Shown here in pieces: positions 26,447 to 35,316 of a stretch of 64,000 bases of DNA. Numbering within the stretch: position 1 is the stretch's first letter; the number at the start of each line of letters is the position of its first letter. The notes under the pieces are model-generated. The model was given only the letters and a program-made list of their open reading frames with translations, was not told where the DNA came from and did not search any database. This DNA is from Paenibacillus allorhizosphaerae. Lineage in GTDB: Bacteria; Bacillota; Bacilli; Paenibacillales; NBRC-103111. The translations under genes and the position numbers were made by a program. The stretch spans positions 62,001 through 126,000 of the forward strand of contig NZ_CAJVCE010000010.1 of the NCBI RefSeq assembly GCF_910594985.1, written 5' to 3'.

Positions 26447-26765
26447 ATGCTATCTTGTCTCAAACGAGGGCGGTCTGCAAGGGACTAAACTTCTAAAACC
26501 GTTTAATCTTGCTCGCTTTGAAGCTGCAAAACGGAATGCTCCTTCAAGGTATAGGACATCAAACCCATGCTTTTCAGAAACAGTTAAATTTAGTAAGATA
26601 GGTTCAGGTACGTTATACTGCTCTTTTTCACCTAGGATTCGGGACGATTGCATTTTTTATTCGCATTCGGACGCTTGAATGGTTGGGAGTATTGTACAGC
26701 CGGCCCTGTGAACCCATAGGGTCGGTTTTATTTTCGCATAGTCCTATCAAAACTGAACTTCACAG
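26447..26765. other. intergenic region with putative leader of the GGDEF-EAL operon
   Basis: The gap between divergently transcribed genes. From 26450 to 26690 nothing convincing is seen; a 67-codon minus-strand frame has no binding site and an odd composition. From 26700 on there is a terminator-like hairpin and an overlapping alternative hairpin reaching the ribosome binding site. Confidence 0.5.
26700..26734 (+). terminator. terminator-like hairpin in the leader of the GGDEF-EAL gene
   Basis: CCGGCCCT pairs with AGGGTCGG (one G-U pair), followed by TTTTATTTT. No plus-strand gene precedes it, so it looks like an attenuator or the end of a small RNA rather than an ordinary gene terminator. 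Its left arm overlaps an 8-base stretch (CCTGTGAA) that can instead pair with TTCACAGG at 26759, covering the start of the ribosome binding site. Confidence 0.45.
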
Positions 26766-26774
26766 GTGATGACA

Positions 26775-28919
26775 ATGAGCCAAGCAGAGAGGCGCGAAGC
26801 GATCGGAGCGCATACATACTCGTTTCTGGAAAATCTATTAACCGCGAACGACGAAAAATTGAAAGATGTTATGAAAGAGCTGGCCGACGTCAAGTACGCT
26901 TTGGACCAGTCCTCTATCATCGCCATTACCGATCAACGGGGAACCATTCTGTACGCGAATGACCAGTTTTGCACCATTTCCAAGTATGCGTCGGAAGAAT
27001 TGCTCGGCCAAGACCATCGGATTCTGAACTCCGGTTATCATTCCTACGATTTTTTCAAAACGATGTGGGCTACGATCGGATCGGGCGCGGTGTGGCGGGG
27101 CGAAGTGCGGAATCAGGCCAAGGACGGCTCATTTTACTGGGTAGATACGACCATTGTTCCATTTATGAACGAAATGGGAACCCCCTATCAATATATCTCG
27201 ATTCGAAACGATATTACCACTCGCAAGCAAATGGAAGAGGAGCTGCGGCAAAACGAGGAAAAGTACCGGTTAATTACCGAAAATTCATCAGACCTCATCT
27301 CGGTCATTCATGCCGACGGAAGCTTTGCCTACTGCTCGCCTTCGCATAAAGACTTGTTAGGATACGATCCGACCGATATGCAATCGCGACATATGCTGAA
27401 CTGGATTCATGAAAAAGACCGCAAAAAGGTAGCCGACTGCTTTCGGAACATATTAGCCTCAGGTCAATCGGTCTCCCCGCTTGAATACCGGATTCGCGCC
27501 ATGAGCGGCGAATATTATTACGTCGAGACGACGATCAATCCGATTAATGCTCAAAACGCCGGGCATGTACAACGTCTTGTCCTCATTACGAGAGATATTA
27601 CCGAGCGCAAAAAGTCGGACCAGGCGATCTACCACCTCGCTTACCACGATACGTTGACCGATTTGCCGAACCGGCGGTTGTTCGTGGACCAGCTGCGCAA
27701 GGAAACGACTAAAGCCAAACGCAACGAAGCCCGAATGGCCGTCCTGTTTCTCGATCTGGACCGGTTCAAAAACATCAACGATTCGCTCGGCCACGAAATG
27801 GGCGACCTGATTCTGATCGAAACGGCCAAGCGGCTCCGTCAATGCGTTCGTCCGGACGATATCGTCGCCCGTTTTGCCGGGGATGAATTTATTATTTTGC
27901 TGACCGATCTGGCAAGCGCGAGCGAAGCCGAAGCGATTTCCGAACAAATCCAGCTCAGCATGCAGGCGCCGTATCAGTTGGGAACGCAATCGCAGCATAT
28001 TTCCTGCAGTCTCGGGATCGCGATGTATCCGTCGGACGGCAGAAACCCGGATGAACTGCTAAAACGGGCGGATATGGCTCTGTATGCCGTCAAAGAACGC
28101 GGGCGAAAAGGATATTCTTTCTTTCACCACGAAATGGAAGAGCGTTCCCTGGAGCGCAGTCTGCTGGAAAATGAATTGCAAAAAGCGATCCATCTCGAAC
28201 AGTTTCATCTGGACTATCAACCGAAAGTCGACTTGACGACCGGACAGCTGACCGGCATGGAAGCGCTCGTGCGCTGGATTCACCCCGAGCTAGGGCGGAT
28301 CGCGCCGGGCAAGTTCATTCCGATCGCCGAAGAGACGGGACTGATCATCCCTTTGGGCGAATGGGTCCTCCGCAAAGGATGCGCTCAAAATAAAGCATGG
28401 CAGGATCAAGGATATCCGCCGCTCAAGCTGTCGGTCAATTTGTCGGCCCGGCAATTTTATCAAACCGATCTGCTCGACAACATCAAGCAGATTTTGAACG
28501 AGACCGGGCTCGATCCGAAGTGGCTTGAGCTCGAAGTAACGGAAAGCATATTCGCCGATATTGACGACGCGGCCGTCATCCTGCAAAAAATTAGAGATTT
28601 GGGCGTCGATACGTCCATCGATGATTTCGGGACCGGGTACAGCTCCTTCAGTTATATTAAGCATTTGCCGATAGACACATTGAAGATCGATGCTTCTTTC
28701 ATTCGGGATATTCACCAGAATAAGGAAAGCCATGCGATCGTAAGGGCGATTTTGTCCCTTGCCCAAACGTTAAACCTGAACGTCATTGCCGAAGGCGTAG
28801 AAAGCAAGGAACAGGTCGCCGTCCTGAGCGAGGGCGGATGCCATCAGGCGCAAGGGTATTTGTTCAGCAAACCGGTTTCCAGCGAAAACTTTGAAAAAAT
28901 GCTGCAAAACAGACCATAA
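26775..28919 (+). CDS. PAS-PAS-GGDEF-EAL cyclic-di-GMP signalling protein
   Basis: A 714-residue cytoplasmic protein. Two PAS sensor domains (about 45-155 and 165-285) precede a GGDEF domain (about 290-455) and an EAL domain (about 465-710). The GGDEF motif reads AGDEF, with an intact RxxD inhibitory site (RPDD) five residues ahead; such variants may be active cyclases or GTP-binding regulators. The EAL domain keeps the residues needed for c-di-GMP hydrolysis (EALVRW, NLSARQ, LEVTES, IDDFGTGYSS, LKID, AEGVES, QGYLFSKP), so phosphodiesterase activity is the safer prediction. AGGTGA precedes the ATG used. It is followed after 18 bases by a globin-type chemoreceptor, linking c-di-GMP with oxygen or redox sensing and motility. 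Confidence 0.92.
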   Translation: MSQAERREAIGAHTYSFLENLLTANDEKLKDVMKELADVKYALDQSSIIAITDQRGTILYANDQFCTISKYASEELLGQDHRILNSGYHSYDFFKTMWATIGSGAVWRGEVRNQAKDGSFYWVDTTIVPFMNEMGTPYQYISIRNDITTRKQMEEELRQNEEKYRLITENSSDLISVIHADGSFAYCSPSHKDLLGYDPTDMQSRHMLNWIHEKDRKKVADCFRNILASGQSVSPLEYRIRAMSGEYYYVETTINPINAQNAGHVQRLVLITRDITERKKSDQAIYHLAYHDTLTDLPNRRLFVDQLRKETTKAKRNEARMAVLFLDLDRFKNINDSLGHEMGDLILIETAKRLRQCVRPDDIVARFAGDEFIILLTDLASASEAEAISEQIQLSMQAPYQLGTQSQHISCSLGIAMYPSDGRNPDELLKRADMALYAVKERGRKGYSFFHHEMEERSLERSLLENELQKAIHLEQFHLDYQPKVDLTTGQLTGMEALVRWIHPELGRIAPGKFIPIAEETGLIIPLGEWVLRKGCAQNKAWQDQGYPPLKLSVNLSARQFYQTDLLDNIKQILNETGLDPKWLELEVTESIFADIDDAAVILQKIRDLGVDTSIDDFGTGYSSFSYIKHLPIDTLKIDASFIRDIHQNKESHAIVRAILSLAQTLNLNVIAEGVESKEQVAVLSEGGCHQAQGYLFSKPVSSENFEKMLQNRP

Positions 28920-28937
28920 CCATCATCGGAGGCGCAC

Positions 28938-30686
28938 GTGAACATTTTTAGAAAAAAAACGAAATCATGGTCGGAATATATGGACCACCCCCGCTCCACC
29001 GATCTCAGCGAGGCAAGCGATGTCATTATCGAGCGATTGGCTTTTATGGGAATTACCCAGGAGACGCTGACTTATATTAAACAATCGGCACATCTTCTGT
29101 CGCCTTACAAATCGGACATTATCGATCAATTTTACCGCTCGATCACATCGGTCGAGCATCTGCGGCAAATCATCGATCAGCATTCCAGAGTGGATCGTTT
29201 AAAAGTCACGATGGAAAAATATCTCGAACAGTTTCTTCAGGCGGAAGTGCATCACGAATACGTCATGACCCGGGTGATTATCGGACATGTGCACAGCCGC
29301 ATTCATTTGACCGCGGAGCATTTTATATCGGCCCACCATCTGCTCATTCAGATCATGACCTCGATTTTGATGGAAAACTTGCATAACGATCCGGACCGGA
29401 TGATGAAGACGGTTCTTGCCGTTCAAAAGCTGGCCGCGTTCGATCAGCAGTTGATCGTTGAAGTGTACATGGAAGAGACGTTCAAATCGTTCCTGTTCGG
29501 CGTCTCCGATATGCTCAACCATATGACGCAGCTCGACACTACGGGGCAGCTGATTAAAGGAATGGAGAAGCAAATCGAGGAAAGCCACAGCGTCTCGGCG
29601 GCAGCGGAAGAGATGAGCGCCTCCATTCAGGAAGTAGCCGATCATGCGCTTACCGTCGCGGAAGGAACCGATGATGCGGTTGAAACGGCAGAGCGGAGCA
29701 AACACGTCATCAATAAAGCGCTCGGCGACATTCAGCAGGTCGGCCGCGTGTACGATGAGATCATGGAACAAGTGCAGCGGCTTAATCAGGAGATCGAGCA
29801 TACGCAAGAAGTTGTTAACATCATTAAAGATATTGCCGATCAGACCAATCTGCTGGCCCTGAATGCAAGCATCGAGGCAGCCCGTGCCGGAGAACAAGGC
29901 AGGGGCTTCTCCATCGTCGCAAGCGAGGTGCGCAAACTGGCGGAGCATACGAAGGAACAAATATCGCGGATCACGACGAGCATCGCCTCTTTGCAGCATG
30001 TATCCAGCCAAGTGACGCAGCAAATCGGCGATACGGGAAAACTCGTCGAACAAAGCGCAAACGAAGCCCACAATGCCGATGAAGCGCTGAAGAAGATCGT
30101 CGCGACCATCCAGGAAATTAACCAGGCGACCACGCAAATTGCCGCCATGGCGGAAGAGCAAACTTCATCGGTGATCGATATCGCCAGCCGCAACTCGGTC
30201 ATTTTGGACCTGAGCACCCATTCACAAACGATTGCGCGGCAAACGGCTGAAACGGTGCTTGAACTGAGCAAGCGAATCGACGATTACCGGCGCACCTTCT
30301 TTACGATTAACGTCAAGCTCGATTATAAAGATACGATTCGCGTGGCCAAAACCGACCATCTCTTATGGAAATGGAAAGTGTATAACATGCTCCTCGGTTT
30401 GGATTCCGTGACCGCCGGACAAGTATCGTCTCACGAGGAGTGCCGTCTCGGATTGTGGTATGATGGAGAACTCCCTTCGCAGATCCAAGGGCATCCCGCT
30501 TTTCAGCAGCTGAAGGCGCCCCATAAGGCGGTGCATGACTGCGCGAAGCTTGCCGCACAGAAATACGAGGAAGGAAACATCGCTGAAGCGTACGCAGCGT
30601 TCGAGCAGCTTCAGGAGCAGTCGGGCCTTGTCATTGCTTTATTAACCCAGTTGGAAGCCGAGCTGAGCCTGAGCACCAGAGGTTGA
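28938..30686 (+). CDS. globin-coupled soluble chemoreceptor with C-terminal CZB zinc domain
   Basis: A 582-residue receptor without membrane helices. Residues about 30-190 form a protoglobin-like domain as in HemAT; the proximal haem His is probably in the GHVHSRIHL segment near 117-119. The methyl-accepting signalling domain (about 215-460) contains the highly conserved hairpin tip ([20 protein letters not shown]) that docks CheA/CheW. The last 110 residues look like a chemoreceptor zinc-binding (CZB) domain: His in [10 protein letters not shown], Cys in CRLGLWYDG and HKAVH supply the ligands. So it may sense oxygen through haem and zinc or hypochlorite-type oxidation through CZB. The GTG start follows GGAGG by five bases, and the gene is in an operon with the GGDEF-EAL gene. 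Confidence 0.9.
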   Translation: MNIFRKKTKSWSEYMDHPRSTDLSEASDVIIERLAFMGITQETLTYIKQSAHLLSPYKSDIIDQFYRSITSVEHLRQIIDQHSRVDRLKVTMEKYLEQFLQAEVHHEYVMTRVIIGHVHSRIHLTAEHFISAHHLLIQIMTSILMENLHNDPDRMMKTVLAVQKLAAFDQQLIVEVYMEETFKSFLFGVSDMLNHMTQLDTTGQLIKGMEKQIEESHSVSAAAEEMSASIQEVADHALTVAEGTDDAVETAERSKHVINKALGDIQQVGRVYDEIMEQVQRLNQEIEHTQEVVNIIKDIADQTNLLALNASIEAARAGEQGRGFSIVASEVRKLAEHTKEQISRITTSIASLQHVSSQVTQQIGDTGKLVEQSANEAHNADEALKKIVATIQEINQATTQIAAMAEEQTSSVIDIASRNSVILDLSTHSQTIARQTAETVLELSKRIDDYRRTFFTINVKLDYKDTIRVAKTDHLLWKWKVYNMLLGLDSVTAGQVSSHEECRLGLWYDGELPSQIQGHPAFQQLKAPHKAVHDCAKLAAQKYEEGNIAEAYAAFEQLQEQSGLVIALLTQLEAELSLSTRG

Positions 30687-30710
30687 AAAATAAGCGGGTT
30701 CGGGTATAAT
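30683..30710 (+). promoter_or_regulatory. consensus-like sigma-A promoter for the HAD gene
   Basis: TTGAAA and TATAAT are separated by 16 bases, with the -35 box overlapping the stop codon of the chemoreceptor gene. It lies 41 bases before the HAD start codon. Confidence 0.65.
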
Positions 30711-30750
30711 GAGAGCGATTTGACTATAGACAGAGGAGTGGAGAAACCGC

Positions 30751-31551
30751 ATGTATAAAATGCTCGCCATCGATATAGACGATACGCTGATCAATGACGA
30801 TAAACAAATTACCCCCGGCACGAAGCAAGCGCTTGCCCAGGCGATGGCCCAGGGTGTGATCGTCACCATTGCAACCGGACGCATGTATGCGTCGGCCAAT
30901 CAGTTGGCCGGTCAATTGGAGCTGAACGTCCCTCTCATCACCTATCAAGGTTCGCTTGTGAAAAACGCGATCGACGGCGAAGTGCTGTACGAACGTACCG
31001 TACCGGAAACGGCTGCCCGTCTTCTGTTCGACTATTGCGAGCGGAACGATCTGCATTTGCAAACTTACTTTGACGATGTGCTGTATGTCAAGGAGCGCAA
31101 TGAGAAAGCGATCAGCTATGCGGAGCTGTCGAAAATCCCGTTCACGGTCTACCCGGACTTCGCGGAGCTCGCTACCAAGCCGTCGACCAAGCTGCTTATC
31201 ATCGACGATCCTTTGAAGCTGGATCGGGTGGCGCAAGAACTTCGCGCACTGCTCGGACAGCAGGTGCACATTACGAAATCCAAGCCGCACTTTCTGGAAA
31301 TTACCCACTTCGAAGGCACGAAAGGGCATGCGCTGACCTACCTGGCTTCGCACTTCGGACTTCGTCTCGATCAGGTCGTCGCCATCGGCGACAGCTGGAA
31401 CGACCGCGAGATGCTGGAAGTCGCCGGACTCGGGGTGGCGATGGGCAACGCCGTCGAATCGTTAAAAGAAATTGCCGACTATGTCACGCTAAGCAACAAT
31501 GAAGACGGAGTCAAGCACGTTGTCGATAAATTCGTGCTGCAAAACGTTTAA
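30751..31551 (+). CDS. Cof-type HAD-superfamily phosphatase
   Basis: A 266-residue cytoplasmic phosphatase of the Cof/YwpJ class (HAD IIB). Motif I is DIDDTL near residue 8, with the nucleophile and acid/base Asp; motif II Thr is in ATGRMYASANQL; motif III Lys is around KPSTKLLII or THFEGTKGHAL; motif IV is AIGDSWNDREMLE near 212. Such enzymes dephosphorylate flavin precursors, sugar phosphates or pyridoxal phosphate; the substrate is unknown. GAGGAG precedes the ATG. A clear promoter precedes it and a terminator follows, so the gene is monocistronic. Confidence 0.93.
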   Translation: MYKMLAIDIDDTLINDDKQITPGTKQALAQAMAQGVIVTIATGRMYASANQLAGQLELNVPLITYQGSLVKNAIDGEVLYERTVPETAARLLFDYCERNDLHLQTYFDDVLYVKERNEKAISYAELSKIPFTVYPDFAELATKPSTKLLIIDDPLKLDRVAQELRALLGQQVHITKSKPHFLEITHFEGTKGHALTYLASHFGLRLDQVVAIGDSWNDREMLEVAGLGVAMGNAVESLKEIADYVTLSNNEDGVKHVVDKFVLQNV

Positions 31552-31606
31552 AACGTTATTTCGAGCCGCACCGCTTACATTTAAGCCGGTGTGTCCTGCC
31601 ATTCCT

Positions 31607-31640
31607 AACCCTCAGCCTTCCTGAGGGTTATTTGCTTTTG
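31607..31640 (+). terminator. rho-independent terminator after the HAD gene
   Basis: AACCCTCAG pairs perfectly with CTGAGGGTT around CCTTC, followed by ATTTGCTTTTG. Confidence 0.75.
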
Positions 31641-31719
31641 TGCCTTTGCTTTCCGCGGGATACAAGATCAAGATCAAAGCATGTTCTCACCAAACTCCGG
31701 CTGCTGCATACGTTGTATT

Positions 31720-31740
31720 ACAAAAGCATTAGGCTTTTGT
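31720..31740. promoter_or_regulatory. palindrome upstream of the membrane transporter gene
   Basis: ACAAAAGC and GCTTTTGT form a perfect 8-base inverted repeat with a five-base spacer, 53 bases before the start codon. The position and symmetry suit an operator for a dimeric repressor; a terminator-like reading is less likely because the stem is AT-rich. Confidence 0.4.
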
Positions 31741-31792
31741 CTAATGGAGTGACGGCGTACAGCATGGTTTGCCGCACTTGGAGGTGAGAGGA

Positions 31793-33208
31793 ATGGAAGT
31801 AACGTTAATTTCTTTGCACTGGGTGTATCTGCTGTTTATTTTGTTGATTATCGGTTTCATGGTCATGCGCCGGGATACGACGATTTTATGTATCGTCGGC
31901 ATCTTTATTTTGGGGATCCTCTCGACACAGTCGCTGCACGCGTCCGTCAGCGGCGTATTCAACAGTTTTATTTATGCCATTAAGGAGCTGCTTGGCACGA
32001 TCTTGATCATTTCCATCATCGTGGCGATGAGCAAGGTGCTGACGCGGACGGGGATCAACGAGTCAATGATTTCCCCGTTTGCGAAGCTGATCCGAACGCC
32101 GGCGATGGCTTTCTGGATCATCGGGATTGTGATGATGGTCATTTCCTGGTTTTTCTGGCCTTCGCCGGCCGTGGCGCTGCTTGGCGCCGTGCTGCTGCCT
32201 GTCGCCCTGCGGGTAGGTTTGCCCGCGCTCGCCGTGGCGATGGCGATGAACTTGTTCGGACACGGCATTGCGCTGTCAGGGGATTTCGTGATTCAAGGTG
32301 CCCCGAAGCTGACAGCCGATGCGGCCGGCATTCCTGTAGGCGCGGTCATCGAAGCGAGCGTACCGCTTGTGATCGTGATGGGCGTCGTTACCACCGTTAC
32401 GGCGTTCTGGATGATGCGCCGGGATATGCGCAGCGGCAAACTGACGGCGGCTACCGGCCGGACCGACGCTGTGCAAACGGATAACGCCAAGGATGAAGCT
32501 TTGCCGGCGGCGCCAGCCTTGTTGTCCCGAGGCGTCAAACGGACGCTTGCCGTGCTGGTTCCTGTGCTGTTTCTCGCCGATGTGGCGGCGATGTACACTT
32601 TCAACCTGCAAGGCGGCGACGCCACCGCGCTCGTAGGCGGCACGGCGCTCCTCGCGATGCTGCTCATCTCGCTGCTTGCCCATCGTCAGCAAGGGCTGGA
32701 GCAGGCGTCGAGCTATTTGATTGAAGGCTTTCTGTTCGGCTTCCGGGTATTCGGACCGGTCATTCCGATCGCCGCTTTCTTCTATCTCGGCGACTCGGCG
32801 TTTACGGACATTTTCGGCAAAGTGCTGCCGGCCGGATCGCACGGCCTGGTGAATGATCTGGGCTTCGCCTTGGCAAACACGGTTCCGATCAATCAAGCGA
32901 TCGGCGCGGTCACCTTAACGACCGTAGGCGCCATCACCGGTCTGGACGGCTCCGGCTTCTCCGGCATATCGCTTGCCGGATCGATCGCGCATCTGTTCGC
33001 CGCCGCCATCGGCTCCGGCATTGCGACGCTCACCGCCCTCGGGCAAATCGCCGCCATCTGGGTCGGCGGCGGAACGCTCGTGCCTTGGGCGCTCATCCCG
33101 GCGGCCGCCATCTGCGGCGTCGATCCGTTCGAGCTGGCAAGGCGCAATTTGAAGCCTGTCCTTATCGGCATCGTCGTGACGACCATCGTTGCCATCTTTT
33201 TAATTTGA
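31793..33208 (+). CDS. polytopic membrane transporter of uncertain family
   Basis: A 471-residue protein with about eleven to twelve hydrophobic segments, broken by one hydrophilic cytoplasmic stretch near residues 215-250. Glycine-rich conserved-looking regions include MNLFGHGIALSGDFVIQGAP (about 155-175) and the ITGLDGSGFSGISLAGSIAH region near 385-405, of the kind seen in ion-transporter-superfamily carriers for carboxylates or similar solutes. I do not recognise the exact family or substrate. GGAGGTGA lies five bases before the ATG chosen. A palindrome upstream may be an operator. The gene is monocistronic with a terminator behind. Confidence 0.75.
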   Translation: MEVTLISLHWVYLLFILLIIGFMVMRRDTTILCIVGIFILGILSTQSLHASVSGVFNSFIYAIKELLGTILIISIIVAMSKVLTRTGINESMISPFAKLIRTPAMAFWIIGIVMMVISWFFWPSPAVALLGAVLLPVALRVGLPALAVAMAMNLFGHGIALSGDFVIQGAPKLTADAAGIPVGAVIEASVPLVIVMGVVTTVTAFWMMRRDMRSGKLTAATGRTDAVQTDNAKDEALPAAPALLSRGVKRTLAVLVPVLFLADVAAMYTFNLQGGDATALVGGTALLAMLLISLLAHRQQGLEQASSYLIEGFLFGFRVFGPVIPIAAFFYLGDSAFTDIFGKVLPAGSHGLVNDLGFALANTVPINQAIGAVTLTTVGAITGLDGSGFSGISLAGSIAHLFAAAIGSGIATLTALGQIAAIWVGGGTLVPWALIPAAAICGVDPFELARRNLKPVLIGIVVTTIVAIFLI

Positions 33209-33274
33209 CCTCAACATTGGCACCGGATCCCGAAGTAAAGCAGACCCTTTCAAGAATATACGGTCGGTACAGCA

Positions 33275-33320
33275 AAAGAGCGCCTCACACCACCGAAGCG
33301 TGGCGAGAAGCGCTCTTTGC
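33275..33320. terminator. bidirectional terminator between transporter and selO
   Basis: AAAGAGCGC pairs with GCGCTCTTT around a loop of 26 bases, with A's and T's at the two sides. It lies between two convergent genes. Confidence 0.75.
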
Positions 33321-33364
33321 TTATATATTCGTGCCATGTCCTCACGATCTATGAAGCTTCCGCT

Positions 33365-34840
33365 TCACGTCCCGCAGTAGGTGCGGTACGGCTGGTCGCA
33401 TGGCTCCGGCAGCGCGGCGTATTCCGCATGCTCAGGAGAATGCGCGTAGGGGCTCGACAGCGCAGCCAGTAGCCGCTCCATCACACTATAATCGCCTTGT
33501 TTCACTGCGGCATTCAGCGCTTCTTCCACACGGTGGTTGCGCGGAATAATCGCGGGATTGCTGCTGCGCATCAACTGCTGCGAGGCGTCCTTGGACTCCT
33601 GCTGTCTGCTTAATCGTGCCTGCCACCTCTCATGCCATTGAGCAAATTCGGTGGTGTCGATAAGGGCCGTATCCTGCGGCTTGTCGACAGTGAGGGCACG
33701 GAACGTATTCGTATAATCCGCATGTTGCTTTTGCATCATTTGGAGCAAGTCTTCCACAAGAGCTTCATCCTGCGGCTCTTCGTTAAAGATCCCCAGCTTC
33801 GCCCGCATGCCCGCAAGCCAGTGACGCTGATACAACGCAGCGAAATCGGAAATCGCAGCCTCGGCTTGCTGGACTGCCTGCTCCTCGTCCTCATCCAGCA
33901 GCGGCAATAGCGTTTCGGCAAATCTCGCGAGGTTCCACGCGGCGATGTGCGGCTGATTGCCGTACGCATAGCGGCCTTGCCTATCAATCGAACTGAATAC
34001 CGTCGCCGGGTCGTATACATCCATGAAGGCGCAAGGACCGTAATCGATCGTTTCGCCGCTAAGCGCCATGTTGTCGGTATTCATCACGCCGTGAATGAAA
34101 CCGACGAGCTGCCACTTGGCAATGAGCGCAGCTTGGCGTTTGATCACTTCCCGCAGCAGGGAAACATAGCGGTTCTCGGCCGCTTCAGCTTCCGGAAAAT
34201 GTCGTTGCAGCGTGTAATCCGCTAGATCTCGAAGATCTTGGAGCGTGCCCCAGTTTGCAGCATACTGGAAAGTGCCGACGCGCAGATGACTGACAGCGAC
34301 CCGGGCTAGAACGGCGCCCGGCTGCTCCATTTCGCGGGTGATCGACTCGCCGGTTGTCACTACCGCCAAGCTGCGGGTGGTCGGAATGCCTAGCGCATGC
34401 ATGGCTTCGCTAATGATGTATTCGCGCAGCATCGGACCAAGCGCCGCTCGCCCGTCGCCGCCACGAGAGTATGGCGTTCGGCCTGCACCTTTAAGCTGAA
34501 TATCCACCCGTTCACCGAGGGGAGTGATCTGTTCGCCAAGCAGCAGAGCCCGGCCGTCCCCCAGCATCGTAAAATGCCCGAATTGATGCCCTGCATAAGC
34601 CTGCGCAAGAGGCGACGCGCCTTCGGGAATCCGATTGCCGGCAAACACCGCGACGCCATCGTCGCTTTGCAGCAATTCGACGTTCAACCCCAGCGCCGCT
34701 CCGAGCGGATGATTAAGCACGATCAACTTCGGCGATCGTACGGGAGTGGGGTTAAGTCTCGTAAAAAACGATTCCGGCAAACAAGCGTAACTGTTGTCAA
34801 AATTCCATCCCGCTTCCCCTATTGCTTTTTTCTCAGTCAT
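33365..34840 (-). CDS. selO: protein adenylyltransferase SelO (YdiU)
   Basis: A 491-residue pseudokinase-fold enzyme of the SelO/YdiU family, which transfers AMP to Ser, Thr or Tyr of target proteins and is linked to redox stress. Seen in the sequence: [20 protein letters not shown] near 80, [20 protein letters not shown] near 115-134, [27 protein letters not shown] (the catalytic and metal-binding loop) near 250-275, and the C-terminal YRTYCGT with its conserved Cys. AAAGGAG precedes the ATG. The length is normal. The gene is monocistronic. Confidence 0.95.
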   Translation of the reverse strand: MTEKKAIGEAGWNFDNSYACLPESFFTRLNPTPVRSPKLIVLNHPLGAALGLNVELLQSDDGVAVFAGNRIPEGASPLAQAYAGHQFGHFTMLGDGRALLLGEQITPLGERVDIQLKGAGRTPYSRGGDGRAALGPMLREYIISEAMHALGIPTTRSLAVVTTGESITREMEQPGAVLARVAVSHLRVGTFQYAANWGTLQDLRDLADYTLQRHFPEAEAAENRYVSLLREVIKRQAALIAKWQLVGFIHGVMNTDNMALSGETIDYGPCAFMDVYDPATVFSSIDRQGRYAYGNQPHIAAWNLARFAETLLPLLDEDEEQAVQQAEAAISDFAALYQRHWLAGMRAKLGIFNEEPQDEALVEDLLQMMQKQHADYTNTFRALTVDKPQDTALIDTTEFAQWHERWQARLSRQQESKDASQQLMRSSNPAIIPRNHRVEEALNAAVKQGDYSVMERLLAALSSPYAHSPEHAEYAALPEPCDQPYRTYCGT

Positions 34841-35316
34841 CGTAACTCCTTTCTTCCATGTGCCCGGCTTTCTATTACTTTTCAGGAATGTTCATGTCTA
34901 GTTATCTACTTTTATTCAAGCCCATAGCCGTCCCTTAGTGTCTTCTTCTGCCAATTTATTATACCTTTTCCACGCATAAATTGCGCTCTTTATATAACAG
35001 CCAAGAAAAACAAAATGCCTGACCAATCAGGCGTCTGTAAACGAGCCGGCGCATAGTTTGAAGCTTAAACAAGGGTCTTTGTTTCCGAAAGCGCTTTTGT
35101 AATAGCATTATCAGTTATTAACAATATTTACAACATCATCCTGCAGGAAACAGGCACGGAAAAAAAGCCGTTGATCGAAAATTATTATTCCGGTTCTGTT
35201 GGTTGACAAGCTTGTAACCGTTCATCTTTAGACGATTGTAACATATATTTGTATCGTAAATAGGCGTTTGGCGTGTAAAGACCAACAAATACATATTGGA
35301 GAAGAGGAGAGTGGAT
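34841..35316. other. intergenic region before the Gly-Pro repeat gene
   Basis: About 475 bases with no supported gene. A small hairpin at 35017-35032 (GCCTGA/TCAGGC) has a T-rich tail on the minus strand (ATTTTGTTTTT) but no minus-strand gene feeding it, so it may end a small RNA or be chance. The 35220-35316 part is AT-rich and should hold the repeat-protein promoter; CATATATTT near 35242 is only loosely like a mother-cell sigma -10 box. Confidence 0.4.

Noticed and set aside
26450..26653. 67-codon minus-strand frame between the MFS and GGDEF-EAL genes
   Set aside because: No ribosome binding site, no recognisable features, and it lies in a region without coding-like composition.
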